64,000 nucleotides of DNA, taken from contig CAIJOA010000011.1 of NCBI GenBank assembly GCA_903822185.1, forward strand, positions 372,001 to 436,000, in the 5' to 3' direction. Source of the stretch: an uncultured Rhodospirillales bacterium. GTDB lineage: Bacteria > Pseudomonadota > Alphaproteobacteria > ATCC43930 > CGMCC-115725. The notes under the pieces are model-generated. The model was not told where the DNA came from, did no database searches, and worked only from the letters and a program-made list of their open reading frames with translations. Made by a program: the position numbers and the translations under genes. This document shows, piece by piece, positions 10,249 through 19,758 of the stretch (position 1 is the first letter of the stretch; the number at the start of each line of letters is the position of its first letter).

Positions 10249-11346
10249 ATGTCTCCTTGGAAAACGCTTTTCCGTTATATCGCACGCCAGTTCTTCATCT
10301 GGTGCACGTCGATCTTCCTGGCGATGATCAGCATTGTCTTCATGCTGGATTACATCGAATTGATCCGGCGTGCCGGCAACCGGCCCGACGCCACCCTGCT
10401 CGTCCTGTTCGAGATGGCGGCGCTCAAACAGCCATACATGGCGCAGCAGATCATGCCGTTCGCGATCCTGTTCGGGACCATGATGGCGTTCTGGCGCCTC
10501 ACCCGCAGCCACGAGCTCGTCGTTGCCCGCGCCGCGGGGATCTCCGCGTGGCAGTTTCTCGCCCCGCCGTTGTCGGGCGCGTTCTTAATGGGCGCATTGG
10601 TGGTCGCGGTTTTCAATCCCATCGCATCTGTGATGCAGGCGAGCTATGAGCAGCTTGAGAACCGCATCCTTCGCGCCGGTGGCGAGCAGCTGACCCTGTC
10701 CCGTTCCGGCCTCTGGCTGCGGCAAAGCGACGAGGCGGGGAATCATTCGATCGTGCATGCCAGCGGGTTTCAGGTGGATCAGCGCGCCCTCAACAACGTG
10801 ATGATCCTCTTCCTGGTGAATGATCAGCTTTTGGGAAGCCGTATCGACGCCAAGCAGGCGCTGCTGCGCGACGGGTCGTGGGAAGTCCATGACGGGACGC
10901 TCTGGGAGCCAGGCAAGCCGCTGCAGGTTTTCGACAAGATGGATGTCGGCACCAACCTGACATCGCGTAAAATCCAGGAAAGCTTCGCCTCGCCGGAAAC
11001 GATGTCTTTCTGGGAGCTGCCCGGCTTCATCAGCCTCCTCGATGCCTCCGGCTTTTCTTCGCAGCGCCATCGGCTTTATTTCAACGCGCTGTTGGCGCGG
11101 CCGTTTCTCTATGCGGCGATGGTCTTGATCGCCGCAAGCTTCAGTCTGCGCATGCAGCGGCGCGGCGGCGCGACGTTGATGATCGCGGCGGGTGTCGCCA
11201 GTGGTTTCGCGCTTTATTTCCTGTCCGATGTCGTGTTCGCCCTCGGGCTGTCGGCCAGCATTCCGATCTCCGTCGCCGCTTGGACGCCGACCGGCGTGAC
11301 CTGGTTGCTCGGCGCCACGCTTCTTCTCCATCTCGAAGACGGCTGA
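10249..11346 (+). CDS. lptG: LPS export ABC transporter permease LptG
   Basis: 365 residues with the same layout as LptF: N-terminal helices (one near residues 17-36), a periplasmic beta-rich middle, and helices again near residues 270-360. It is the partner permease of LptF in the LptB2FG extractor. The segment RLTRSHELVVARAAGISAW near 83-101 is the cytoplasmic coupling region that contacts LptB. It lies between lptF and lptD with gaps of 3 and 6 bases, the standard alphaproteobacterial order. Confidence 0.96.
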   Translation: MSPWKTLFRYIARQFFIWCTSIFLAMISIVFMLDYIELIRRAGNRPDATLLVLFEMAALKQPYMAQQIMPFAILFGTMMAFWRLTRSHELVVARAAGISAWQFLAPPLSGAFLMGALVVAVFNPIASVMQASYEQLENRILRAGGEQLTLSRSGLWLRQSDEAGNHSIVHASGFQVDQRALNNVMILFLVNDQLLGSRIDAKQALLRDGSWEVHDGTLWEPGKPLQVFDKMDVGTNLTSRKIQESFASPETMSFWELPGFISLLDASGFSSQRHRLYFNALLARPFLYAAMVLIAASFSLRMQRRGGATLMIAAGVASGFALYFLSDVVFALGLSASIPISVAAWTPTGVTWLLGATLLLHLEDG

Positions 11347-11352
11347 CGCGGC

Positions 11353-13593
11353 ATGAGGGGGAAAAAACATTTCGGGACGGTGGGAGTGCTTATTGCCTCC
11401 CTGCTTGTCCCGCTTTCCGTCGCCACGGCACAAAAAGGCCAAGTCAGCGATCTGCCGATCCTCGTGCAGGCTGATGAAATGCAATACGACCAAGATCTCG
11501 GTTTGATAGTCGCGAAGGGGCATGTCGAACTCAGCCAGCAGGATCAGATCCTGATGGCCGATACGGTGACCTACAATCAGCGTACGGACACCGTCACCGC
11601 CTCCGGCAATGTCAGCATGATGCAGCCGACGGGCGACGTCGCCTTCGCGAATTACATGGAGCTGACAGATAACTTCCGCGATGGGTTCATCAAGGACGCA
11701 CGGCTTCTGCTGTCGGATCGATCGCGCATGGCCGGCAACACGGCGCGCCGCGTCGGCGGGAACCGTACCGAAGTACGCCGCGCCGTCTATTCACCGTGTG
11801 AGCTCTGCGCGGCGGACCCTACCCACGCACCGACATGGCAAATCAAGGCCGAACAGGCCGTCAGCGATAAAGAGCTGCAGATCGTCGAATATCGTGACGC
11901 GATCATGGAAATCGACGGTTTCCCGGTTTTATACCTGCCCTACTTTTCCCATCCCGATCCTTCCGTAAAACGCGCCAGTGGTTTCCTGCCGCCCGTCATC
12001 GGTAGCGACGCTTCGAACGGATTCCGTATCGGCTTACCTTACTACTACGTCATCGGTCCCGATAAGGACGCCGTCTTCAGGCCGATCTTCACGACCGAGG
12101 GCGGCACAGTGCTCGACGCCCAATATCGTCAGCGCTTCGGCAACGGCACTTTACGCACCGACACCAGCATTACCGTCGGCAGCCAGGCCGCCAATACGAT
12201 CCTGCCGAGCACCCGTCCCACCAACGGTAACTTCCGCGGCCATGTGTTCGCCGATGGCGTCTGGGATTTGACCTCGACGACCCGCGCCGGCATCCAGGCC
12301 ACCGCCACCACCGACCAGACCTATCTACAACGTTATCACTTCCCCTATTCGACCAACTTCCTGACCGATCACGCTTATATCGAGCATTTCGGAACGGCGA
12401 GTTACGGCAACATCGGCGGTTATGCGTTCCAGAACCTCAATCCGACGTTCGGCATCGCCGACGCCCCCATCGTTCTGCCGACCGCGGACTACACACTGAC
12501 TACGCCGCCGGACCTGCTCGGCGGCCGCTGGACGGTCAACAGCAATCTCCTCAATCTCACCAGCCGCACCGGCATCGACGAACGCCGTCTTTCACTCGGC
12601 ACGAATTGGCGACTGCCTTTCCTCGGACCGCTCGGCGATAAATACGAATTGGGTGCGAGTCTGCGCGGCGATGGATATCACTCGCGCTTCAGTCCAGGGT
12701 ACGGCAGCTTCACCGATTACTCGGCCAGCCCACCGATTCTCGTCAGCGGTCCCTATCCTCAAACCTCGACGAAGGTCGAAGGTCGCGCCTTTCCGCAACT
12801 GGCTTTGAACTGGCGCTATCCTTGGATTCGTTCAGGGGACACCATTACGACAGTCATCGAGCCGATTGCCGCGGTATTCGCCGCCCCCACGGGTGGCAAT
12901 ACACTCAATATTCCCAACGAAGATTCGCAAAGCTTCGAATTCGACGAAACCGACTTGTTCCAGGCCAACCGCTTCGCCGGTTACGACCGCGTCGATGGCG
13001 GACAACGCGCCGATTACGGACTACACGCGGGCTTCTACAATCCGATCGCCGGCAGCACGCAAATCTTGGTCGGCGAAAGCTACCGGCTGCAACGCAACAG
13101 CCAGTTCCCAATCGGGACCGGACTCGATCATCGCCGATCGGATGTCGTCGGTCGCGTCGTCGTGTCGCCCGGACGCTATTTCGATCTGTTCTATCGGGCC
13201 CGTCTCGATAGCCAAGATTTAGCAATGCGCCGCCAGGAAGTCGGTTTGAGCGGGGGGGTCGCCAACCTCAGCGGCGGTATCAGTTATCTTTCAACGTCAC
13301 GAATTCCAGGACTGCCTTCCGTCCTGCCGGCCAAGCAGATCAGCGGCGTAATCTCGATGGCCCTGACCGATAATTGGTCCACCCAGATCAGCCACAGCCA
13401 AAGCCTCAATAACGGCTCGACCAGCCTTTATTCCGGTCTTCAGATCACCTATCGCGATGATTGCTTAGCGGTCGTGACATCGTTATCGCGCAGCGGCATC
13501 GCGTTCGGCGATCTTCATTCTGGAACGTCGTTCGTGCTGACCTTCGTATTCCGCAATTTGGGCGACGTTTCAGTACAACCTTTCGGGTTGTAG
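11353..13593 (+). CDS. lptD: LPS-assembly outer membrane protein LptD
   Basis: 746 residues: a signal peptide of about 26 residues (VGVLIASLLVPLSVATA), an N-terminal OstA/jellyroll domain beginning ADEMQYDQDLGLIVAKGHVE, and a large beta-barrel. It inserts LPS into the outer leaflet together with LptE. A Cys pair in SPCELC near residue 153 and a single Cys near the C-terminus (YRDDCLAV) fit the disulphide-dependent folding known for LptD. The C-terminus is unusual in ending in Leu rather than Phe. The next gene, surA, encodes a chaperone for such barrels. Confidence 0.96.
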   Translation: MRGKKHFGTVGVLIASLLVPLSVATAQKGQVSDLPILVQADEMQYDQDLGLIVAKGHVELSQQDQILMADTVTYNQRTDTVTASGNVSMMQPTGDVAFANYMELTDNFRDGFIKDARLLLSDRSRMAGNTARRVGGNRTEVRRAVYSPCELCAADPTHAPTWQIKAEQAVSDKELQIVEYRDAIMEIDGFPVLYLPYFSHPDPSVKRASGFLPPVIGSDASNGFRIGLPYYYVIGPDKDAVFRPIFTTEGGTVLDAQYRQRFGNGTLRTDTSITVGSQAANTILPSTRPTNGNFRGHVFADGVWDLTSTTRAGIQATATTDQTYLQRYHFPYSTNFLTDHAYIEHFGTASYGNIGGYAFQNLNPTFGIADAPIVLPTADYTLTTPPDLLGGRWTVNSNLLNLTSRTGIDERRLSLGTNWRLPFLGPLGDKYELGASLRGDGYHSRFSPGYGSFTDYSASPPILVSGPYPQTSTKVEGRAFPQLALNWRYPWIRSGDTITTVIEPIAAVFAAPTGGNTLNIPNEDSQSFEFDETDLFQANRFAGYDRVDGGQRADYGLHAGFYNPIAGSTQILVGESYRLQRNSQFPIGTGLDHRRSDVVGRVVVSPGRYFDLFYRARLDSQDLAMRRQEVGLSGGVANLSGGISYLSTSRIPGLPSVLPAKQISGVISMALTDNWSTQISHSQSLNNGSTSLYSGLQITYRDDCLAVVTSLSRSGIAFGDLHSGTSFVLTFVFRNLGDVSVQPFGL

Positions 13594-13611
13594 CCGCGGG
13601 ATTCGTTTCCC

Positions 13612-13640
13612 TTGGGAAATTCGTGGTTTCGACCTATATA
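13612..13640 (+). promoter_or_regulatory. candidate promoter for surA
   Basis: A -35 element TTGGGA (13612-13617) and a -10 element TATATA (13635-13640) are separated by exactly 17 bases in the gap after lptD. The predicted start near 13647 leaves a leader of about 26 bases before the surA ATG. Confidence 0.5.
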
Positions 13641-13672
13641 AACGCGGCCAATCGAACAGGTTTTGCTTTGCT

Positions 13673-14920
13673 ATGAGATGGTTGCTGGGTTTTGCCTTAT
13701 CGATCGCGCTGGCCGTTTCGGCCCAGGCGCAGGAAACGCGCATCGCCGCGGTCGTCAATAACACGATCGTGACCGTCGATGACCTCAATGCCCGCATGAA
13801 TCTGGTCATGAAATCGTCGGGCATTCCGGATACGCCGCAAAACCGCCAACAGTTGCAGACCCGTATTCTCCGCACCCTGATCGACGAAAAGCTCCAGTTA
13901 CAGGAAGCTGCCAAGTACAAGGTCGTCGCCAGCAAAGACGACGTCGATCGTGCGCTCGAGAATATCGAGCAGCGCAATAACATGCCGGCGGGCGGCCTGA
14001 CGAAATACCTCTCCTCGGCGGGTATTCCGCGCTCGACGCTGGTCGATCAGGTCACGGCATCGCTGGTGTGGAACAAGGTCGTCCAGGGCCGATACTCCTC
14101 GGACGTCAGCGTCTCGGACGCCGAGGTTCAGGACGAAATCGTCCGCATCAAATCCGATTTCGGCAAGCCACAGAGCCACGTCGCCGAAATTTTCCTCGGG
14201 ATGGACAACCCGACCCAAGATACCGAGATCAAAGCCTTGGCTGACCGGCTGATCGATCAGATCGGCAAGGGTGCTCAATTTTCGGCCGTCGCCCAGCAAT
14301 TCTCGCAGGCCCCCAGTGCCGCGACGGGCGGTGATATCGGCTGGGTAACGCCGAGCCAGTTCGGCCCCCCGCTCGACCAAGCCATCGCCAAGATGAACCC
14401 GGGCGAAATCTCTTATCCGCTGCGTACGTCGGCCGGTTATTACATTCTTTTCCTGATCGAACGCCGCACGCCGGGCGAGAACTCTGTCGATGACACACAG
14501 CTCAGCATGGTTGAGGTTGTCCTGCCTCTGACACCGCAATCGCCGCCGCAAGAGCAGCAAAAAGTATTCGCTCAGGCCCAACAAATCTCATCGACCGCCA
14601 AAAGCTGCGGCGAGATGGCTCAGATCGCGCGCGACAAAGGCCCCGAATTTTCGACCCAAACTCCCAATGTCCGGGCCGGTGACTTGCCGCCCGAACTCAA
14701 GGATGTCGTCATGGGGCTAAAGATCGCCGAGGCGAGCAAGCCCGTTCCGGCCCGCGGCGGCGTCGGCATCATCATGGTCTGCGAAAAGAAGGAGGCCGCG
14801 TCGGCCCTCCCATCGAACGATCAGGTCTATGAGCAGATCATGCGCACGCGCATGGACCAGATGGCCCGCCGCTATCTGCGCGACCTGCGCCGCAGCGCCT
14901 ACGTGGATATTCGCGGGTGA
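13673..14920 (+). CDS. surA: periplasmic chaperone / peptidyl-prolyl isomerase SurA
   Basis: 415 residues with a signal peptide (LLGFALSIALAVSAQAQ). An N-terminal SurA chaperone region includes LIDEKLQLQEAAKYKV. One clear parvulin domain (about 160-265) contains ATGGDIGWVTPSQFGP and SAGYYILFLIERR. SurA escorts unfolded outer-membrane proteins, LptD above all, so its place directly after lptD is functionally coherent. The pdxA start overlaps the stop codon by four bases. No strong Shine-Dalgarno precedes the ATG. Confidence 0.94.
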   Translation: MRWLLGFALSIALAVSAQAQETRIAAVVNNTIVTVDDLNARMNLVMKSSGIPDTPQNRQQLQTRILRTLIDEKLQLQEAAKYKVVASKDDVDRALENIEQRNNMPAGGLTKYLSSAGIPRSTLVDQVTASLVWNKVVQGRYSSDVSVSDAEVQDEIVRIKSDFGKPQSHVAEIFLGMDNPTQDTEIKALADRLIDQIGKGAQFSAVAQQFSQAPSAATGGDIGWVTPSQFGPPLDQAIAKMNPGEISYPLRTSAGYYILFLIERRTPGENSVDDTQLSMVEVVLPLTPQSPPQEQQKVFAQAQQISSTAKSCGEMAQIARDKGPEFSTQTPNVRAGDLPPELKDVVMGLKIAEASKPVPARGGVGIIMVCEKKEAASALPSNDQVYEQIMRTRMDQMARRYLRDLRRSAYVDIRG

Positions 14921-15927
14921 GCCTGCCGCTCGCCCTGACGATCGGCGAACCGGCCGGTGTCGGCGGCGAAGTGACGCTCAAAGCGTGGCTGGCGCGCGCT
15001 AAAGACAATCTGCCGCCGTTCTTCATCTTCGACGACCCTGCGCGCCTAGCGCGGCTGGCCGCGGCCTGCGGCCTCGACGTGCCGGTTGAGGCCATCACCG
15101 CCCCCGAGGATGCCGCGCTGGTCTTTACGCGTGCCCTACCGGTACTGCCCATCGCTTTGCCGCAGCCGGTCGTAACGGGACACCCGGACAGCCGCAATGC
15201 CCATGCCGTAATCGCCGCGATTACCGACGCCGTGGCGCTGGTGCAGCAACATCGCGCCGGCGGGGTCGTCACCAACCCGATCCAGAAAGAGACGCTCTAT
15301 GCCGCCGGATTTCGCCATCCCGGCCATACCGAATATCTCGCCGAGCTCGCTGGCGGCGTGACGCCGGTGATGATGCTCGCCTGTCCTGGCCTGCGCGTCA
15401 TTCCGGTTGTCGTACATCATCCGCTGGTCGAATCGATCGCCATGCTGCACACCGACGACATCGTTACCGCTGGGCGGATCACCGCGGCGGCGCTACAGCG
15501 CGACTTCGGCATCGCCAAACCGCGTCTCGCCGTCGCTGGACTCAACCCCCACGCAGGCGAGAACGGCACCATCGGCCGCGAGGAAATCGACATCATCGCT
15601 CCGGCGGTCGCGGCACTGCGCGCGTTGGGCATCGACGTGAGCGGCCCCTCCCCTGCCGATACCCTCTTCCATGCCGCCGCCCGGCAACGCTACGACGCAG
15701 CGATCTGCATGTATCACGATCAGGCTCTGATCCCCTTGAAGACCATCGATTTCGATCGCGGGGTCAATATCACGCTGGGCCTTCCCTTCATCCGCACCTC
15801 GCCCGATCACGGCACGGCTTGCGACATTGCCGGCAAGGGCATCGCCAATGCCGAAAGCATGATCGCCGCCATCGCCCTCGCCGGGGATTTAGCCAAGCGC
15901 CGTGTCGTTGAACGCGCCGGCGCCTGA
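14917..15927 (+). CDS. pdxA: 4-hydroxythreonine-4-phosphate dehydrogenase
   Basis: 336 residues, the usual length, with a GTG start overlapping the surA stop (GTGA). It oxidises 4-phosphohydroxy-L-threonine in the DXP-dependent pathway to pyridoxal phosphate. Diagnostic segments are TIGEPAGVG near the N-terminus, [13 protein letters not shown] with a metal-ligand His region, [11 protein letters not shown], and the C-terminal [15 protein letters not shown]. The surA-pdxA-rsmA order is the same as in E. coli. The rsmA start lies 26 bases inside its 3' end. Confidence 0.97.
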   Translation: MSLPLALTIGEPAGVGGEVTLKAWLARAKDNLPPFFIFDDPARLARLAAACGLDVPVEAITAPEDAALVFTRALPVLPIALPQPVVTGHPDSRNAHAVIAAITDAVALVQQHRAGGVVTNPIQKETLYAAGFRHPGHTEYLAELAGGVTPVMMLACPGLRVIPVVVHHPLVESIAMLHTDDIVTAGRITAAALQRDFGIAKPRLAVAGLNPHAGENGTIGREEIDIIAPAVAALRALGIDVSGPSPADTLFHAAARQRYDAAICMYHDQALIPLKTIDFDRGVNITLGLPFIRTSPDHGTACDIAGKGIANAESMIAAIALAGDLAKRRVVERAGA

Positions 15928-16747
15928 TCTTCCGCCGCTGCGCGAGATCATTCAGCGTTTCGACCTCGGCGCACGCAAAGCGCTGGGTCAGAACTTCCTG
16001 CTCGACCTCAACCTGACGCGGCGCATCGCCCGCGAAGCCGCACCGCTCGAAGATACCAACGTCATCGAGATCGGCCCCGGCCCTGGCGGCCTCACCCGGG
16101 CGCTGCTCTTGGAAGGCGCGCACCACGTCACCGCGATCGAACGCGACACGCGCTGCCTTGCCGCACTGGCTGAACTGGCGCAAGCTTTCCCTGGACGCCT
16201 CACCCTCGTTGAAGGCGATGCCCTGGAGATCGACCCGGCGAGCCTTGTCCCTGGCCCGCGCAAGATCATCGCGAACCTGCCCTACAATGTAGCGACGCCG
16301 TTGTTACTCAAATGGCTCGGCAAGATCGCCGACTATGAAAGTCTGACGCTGATGTTCCAAAAGGAAGTCGCGCAGCGCCTCGCGGCCAAGCCACGCGACA
16401 GTGCCTATGGCCGTCTGTCGATCATCGCGCAGTGGCTGTGCGAAGTGAAAATGGCGTTCGATATTCCGCCGCAGGCTTTCGTCCCTGCGCCAAAGGTGAT
16501 CTCGACCGTGGTGCGCTTCACCCCGCGCACCGCGCCGATCGCACCGTGCCGTCAGGAAGATCTGGAACGAACCACCGCCGCTGCGTTCGGCCAGCGCCGG
16601 AAGATGCTGCGCCAGAGCCTCAAATCACTGGGTGGGGACACGGCAGCTTTGATTGCAGAGGCCGGAGTCGATCCGACAGCGCGTGCCGAGGAACTATCGA
16701 TCGAGCAATTCTGCGCGCTGGCGCGGTTGATTCCTCATTCCGCGTAG
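15902..16747 (+). CDS. rsmA: 16S rRNA dimethyladenosine methyltransferase RsmA
   Basis: 281 residues from a GTG inside the end of pdxA. It dimethylates the two adjacent adenines in the 3' terminal helix of 16S rRNA (A1518/A1519 in E. coli numbering) using SAM. Visible motifs are [13 protein letters not shown] near 20, the SAM loop [14 protein letters not shown] near 52, and the catalytic [11 protein letters not shown] near 120. It is the last gene of the lptF operon and is followed by a hairpin plus T-rich stretch. Confidence 0.97.
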   Translation: MSLNAPAPDLPPLREIIQRFDLGARKALGQNFLLDLNLTRRIAREAAPLEDTNVIEIGPGPGGLTRALLLEGAHHVTAIERDTRCLAALAELAQAFPGRLTLVEGDALEIDPASLVPGPRKIIANLPYNVATPLLLKWLGKIADYESLTLMFQKEVAQRLAAKPRDSAYGRLSIIAQWLCEVKMAFDIPPQAFVPAPKVISTVVRFTPRTAPIAPCRQEDLERTTAAAFGQRRKMLRQSLKSLGGDTAALIAEAGVDPTARAEELSIEQFCALARLIPHSA

Positions 16748-16768
16748 CTTCCGATTTGAAGTTTGAAC

Positions 16769-16797
16769 CGTCGCGTCAGATAAGACGGGACGTCTTT
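16769..16797 (+). terminator. probable intrinsic terminator after rsmA
   Basis: A stem of CGTC-G-CGTC against GACG-G-GACG (eight pairs with one central G/G mismatch) closes an AGATAA loop and is followed by TCTTT. It lies 22 bases after the rsmA stop and touches the 3' end of the convergent small gene. Confidence 0.5.
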
Positions 16798-17020
16798 ATC
16801 CGGCAACGGAAAATTTTTGAGGAAGGCTGACTTTCGGTTGCTTCCCGACCAGTCGGACACCTTGCCAGACTTCAACAAAGTGACAGTCCCGCGTTTCGAG
16901 GGACGCGTTAGCTCGTATCATCGCGCTGGGATCGCTTTTACTGCCGTCCCATTCGGCGTCCATAATGTGACCGCGTTCGCCGACGAAATAGAACCGGTAT
17001 GCGTCTGTCGTTTCCGCCAC
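16796..17020 (-). CDS. small conserved-type protein, unknown function
   Basis: 74 residues, starting at a GTG with a strong GGAGG five bases upstream, so I take it as real. The N-terminus AYRFYFVGERGHIMDAEW and the ending FVEVWQGVRLVG resemble a widespread alphaproteobacterial class of about 70-90 residue proteins that begin with a Y-F-Y/F strand and end in a VWxGxRLV strand (DUF6894-like). Those are of unknown function, and the family match is from memory of the pattern. No signal peptide or membrane segment. It stands alone between rsmA and gmk. Confidence 0.7.
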   Translation of the reverse strand: MAETTDAYRFYFVGERGHIMDAEWDGSKSDPSAMIRANASLETRDCHFVEVWQGVRLVGKQPKVSLPQKFSVAG

Positions 17021-17063
17021 TTCAACCTCCCCAGTTTGTTAATCCAGAGATCGTGATTGCCAT

Positions 17064-17091
17064 AAAATATTGAAACCACATCTCTTACCAA
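17064..17091 (-). promoter_or_regulatory. candidate promoter for the 74-residue gene
   Basis: On the minus strand, TTGGTA (17091-17086) and TATTTT (17069-17064) are spaced by 16 bases in the only A/T-rich part of this gap. A start near 17057 would give a leader of about 36 bases. Confidence 0.4.
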
Positions 17092-17178
17092 GAGGTTAAC
17101 GCGGATTCACGACAATGAGAGAACACCTCGCCCTTCCCCAACGTCGTGGCGGCCGCAGCAGAAAAGGAGAAAGCGGGA

Positions 17179-17820
17179 TTAGGACGTCTCGCCGCGCAGG
17201 CGATTGACGAAGTCGGCCATGCCGGTCTGGCGCGTCCGGCGCTTGCGTTCGGCGGCAAGAATGGCGCGGACTTGGCCGACGCTTTCCTCGAGATCGTGAT
17301 TGACGATCACGTAATCATATTCAGGCCAATGACTCATCTCATCGGATGACTTTGCCATCCGGGACGCCACAACCTCGGCGCTGTCCTGGGCGCGGTTCTG
17401 CAGACGCCGTTTCAGCTCCGCTCTGCTGGGCGGGAGAATGAAAATCGAAACGAGATCGTCTCGAATGCTCTCTCGAAGTTGCTGCGTTCCCTGCCAATCG
17501 ACATCGCTGATGATATCGACGCCGGCTTCGAGGGCTTTCATCACCGGCGGACGCGGCGTGCCGTAACAATTATCAAAGACGATCGCATGCTCCAGCAGCT
17601 CGCGCTTCGCGACCATCTCATCGAATATCTTGCGCGTGATGAAAGAGTAATGCTTGCCTTCGACCTCGCCGGGCCGGCGTGGGCGCGTCGTCACCGAAAC
17701 GGACAGCTTCAGATTGCGTTCGTGCTGCACCAGAGCGCGGCTGATCGTGGTCTTGCCCGCGCCCGAAGGCGAGGAGAGAACGAGGACGATACCGCGTCGT
17801 TTGATTCTGGGGGCTGCCAT
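17179..17820 (-). CDS. gmk: guanylate kinase
   Basis: 213 residues, normal length. It phosphorylates GMP to GDP. The P-loop SSPSGAGKTT is at residues 16-25, followed by SVSVTTRPRRPGEVEGKHY, the GMP-binding region, and IFILPPSRAELKRRL. It is the last gene of the minus-strand chain fabD-fabG-acpP-fabF-mltG-yicC-gmk, five bases after yicC. Confidence 0.98.
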   Translation of the reverse strand: MAAPRIKRRGIVLVLSSPSGAGKTTISRALVQHERNLKLSVSVTTRPRRPGEVEGKHYSFITRKIFDEMVAKRELLEHAIVFDNCYGTPRPPVMKALEAGVDIISDVDWQGTQQLRESIRDDLVSIFILPPSRAELKRRLQNRAQDSAEVVASRMAKSSDEMSHWPEYDYVIVNHDLEESVGQVRAILAAERKRRTRQTGMADFVNRLRGETS

Positions 17821-17825
17821 CGCCG

Positions 17826-18716
17826 CTATTCGATGTTCTGCACTTGCTCGCGCATCTGCTCGATCGATGCTTTCAAGGCGAGGCCGATGCGCGTCAGTTC
17901 CAAGTCGGCGGATTTCGAGCAGAGCGTGTTCGCTTCACGATTGAATTCTTGACAGAGGAAATCGAAACGGCGGCCGATCGGGCCGCCTTCTTCCATCAGC
18001 CCACGCGCCGCGGCGAGATGCGCGGTCAGCCGATCCAGCTCTTCGCGGATATCGGCTTTGGTGATGACCAATGCCGCTTCGTGCGCCAATTTTTCTTCCG
18101 GCAGCGCGGGAAGCGCTTCAAGCAATGAAGCAATCATCTCTTTAAAGCGGGCACGGATCGCAGCCGGTTGTGCCGCTGCCGACGCTTCCGCTTGTTTCAC
18201 CAACGTGGTGATTTCCCTCAGCCGTTCGGACAAAACGGCCTCGAGCCGCTTGCCTTCACCGAGGCGCATCGTCGCCATGCGATCGAGCGCCTGATCGAAA
18301 CCTTTATTCAGAAGAACGAGCTGCTTCTCGCGCTCCGCTTCATCGGGCGCTTCCTCTTCGGCGTTTTCGAGGACGCCTTTGAGTCCGAGCAATCCGTCAA
18401 TACGCGGCGGCGCCGCTTCCATTTCGGCAGCAAGCTCGTTGGCGAGACGGATCACGACAGCGAGGGCTTCGCGATTGACGCGCAAGCCCCCGGCGCTGCC
18501 GTTCCGCGTGAGCGATAGATTGGCGCTGATCGACCCGCGCTTCAATTTTTGCGAAAGGCTGGCGCGAAGCGTCAGCTCCAGCGCTTCAAATCCCGTCGGC
18601 AGGCGGAAGCGAAGATCCAGTGATTTTGAATTGACGCTTTTCAACTCCCAGACCCAGCTGAGAGAACCGTCTTGCCCTTCGGCGCGGGCAAAGCCCGTCA
18701 TACTCGCGATCGTCAT
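17826..18716 (-). CDS. yicC: YicC family endoribonuclease-like protein
   Basis: 296 residues starting MTIASMTGFARAEG, the standard opening of the YicC family. The C-terminal DUF1732 domain ends CSKSADLELTRIGLALKASI, also diagnostic. E. coli YicC has been reported as an endoribonuclease acting on small RNAs; catalytic residues cannot be assigned from sequence here. It sits between mltG and gmk, and yicC-gmk adjacency is common in proteobacteria. Confidence 0.93.
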   Translation of the reverse strand: MTIASMTGFARAEGQDGSLSWVWELKSVNSKSLDLRFRLPTGFEALELTLRASLSQKLKRGSISANLSLTRNGSAGGLRVNREALAVVIRLANELAAEMEAAPPRIDGLLGLKGVLENAEEEAPDEAEREKQLVLLNKGFDQALDRMATMRLGEGKRLEAVLSERLREITTLVKQAEASAAAQPAAIRARFKEMIASLLEALPALPEEKLAHEAALVITKADIREELDRLTAHLAAARGLMEEGGPIGRRFDFLCQEFNREANTLCSKSADLELTRIGLALKASIEQMREQVQNIE

Positions 18717-18748
18717 GCGCGGTTATAGCCTCGCCGCGCCGTAAAAAG

Positions 18749-19756
18749 CTATCCGCCGCCGCCAGGAGTGCTGCCATTGGCGCCGCCGCCCTGGAGGCTG
18801 CGTAGTTTCGCGACGTTGCGATTATGCTCGTCGAGCGTTTTGGCAAAGGCATGTCCGCCGGTGCCGTCGGCAACGAAATAAAGCTCGCCCCGCATGTCGG
18901 GCTGTACCGCCGCGCGGATCGAGGCGAGTCCAGGACTGGCGATCGGCGTCGGCGGCAGGCCCTTTTCGACATAGGTATTGTAGGGCGACGCGATGGCAAG
19001 ATCGTCGTGATTGAGCGGATGCGGCAAAGGCCGCGCGCCGCCTTTGGTCAGCACGTAGATCACCGTCGGATCGGCCTGCAGCTTCATGCCGATCTTCAAC
19101 CGTTCCAGATAGACGCCCGCGACGCGCGCGCGCTCGTCGGGTTTTGCGGTTTCTTTTTCAACGATGGAGGCCAGCGCCACAGCCTCGGCCGGACTGGCAA
19201 GCGCGAGGTTCGGCGCGCGTTCGGCCCAGGCGATCGCGATCGCCTTTTCCATCGCACGATGCATTCGCGCCAGCAATTCCTGCCGCGTATTGCCCAGTAC
19301 GTAAAAATAAGTATCGGGCAACACGGTGCCCTCGGGGGGTTCGGCGTCGATCGCGCCATCCAGCGCCGGCGCGGCGTCGATCATGGCGACGACCTCGGCG
19401 CTGGTCATGCCTTCGGGAATGGTCAGGCGATGGCGAACGACTTTGCCGCTGTCGATCAGATCGGCTGCGTCGCGACCACTGCTGCCGGCCGGCAATTCAT
19501 ATTCGCCCGCACGCAATGTCTTCGCTCGGCCCGAAAGATACGTGCCCGCCGTAAAGACGAAAGCGTGATTGATAACCCCCGCGGTAGCGAGAAGCTCACC
19601 GGCGTCGCGCGCACCGGCGCCTTTGGGAATGATGACGATTTTGGCGGTTTGAAGCGGGCCGGAAGCCGTGTAATCGCGCCAGCCGAGATAGGCCGCTCCG
19701 CCCGCGAGCAGCACGATGGCGAGCAGCCATCCTGCCGCGCGCATGACGGTTCGCAT
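18749..19756 (-). CDS. mltG: endolytic murein transglycosylase
   Basis: 335 residues: one N-terminal membrane anchor (LLAIVLLAGGAAYLGW), a LysM-like region, and the YceG catalytic domain. The active-site glutamate is Glu200 in LASIVEKET, followed by RARVAGVYLERL and MKLQADPTVIY. It cleaves nascent glycan strands at the inner-membrane surface and limits their length. It lies two bases after fabF, a linkage seen in many alphaproteobacteria. The tail is Gly-rich. Confidence 0.96.
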   Translation of the reverse strand: MRTVMRAAGWLLAIVLLAGGAAYLGWRDYTASGPLQTAKIVIIPKGAGARDAGELLATAGVINHAFVFTAGTYLSGRAKTLRAGEYELPAGSSGRDAADLIDSGKVVRHRLTIPEGMTSAEVVAMIDAAPALDGAIDAEPPEGTVLPDTYFYVLGNTRQELLARMHRAMEKAIAIAWAERAPNLALASPAEAVALASIVEKETAKPDERARVAGVYLERLKIGMKLQADPTVIYVLTKGGARPLPHPLNHDDLAIASPYNTYVEKGLPPTPIASPGLASIRAAVQPDMRGELYFVADGTGGHAFAKTLDEHNRNVAKLRSLQGGGANGSTPGGGG

Positions 19757-19758
19757 TC

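Noticed and set aside
13576-13590. Terminator at the end of lptD
   Set aside because: The CAACC/GGTTG stem is only five pairs, is inside the coding sequence and has no T-run.
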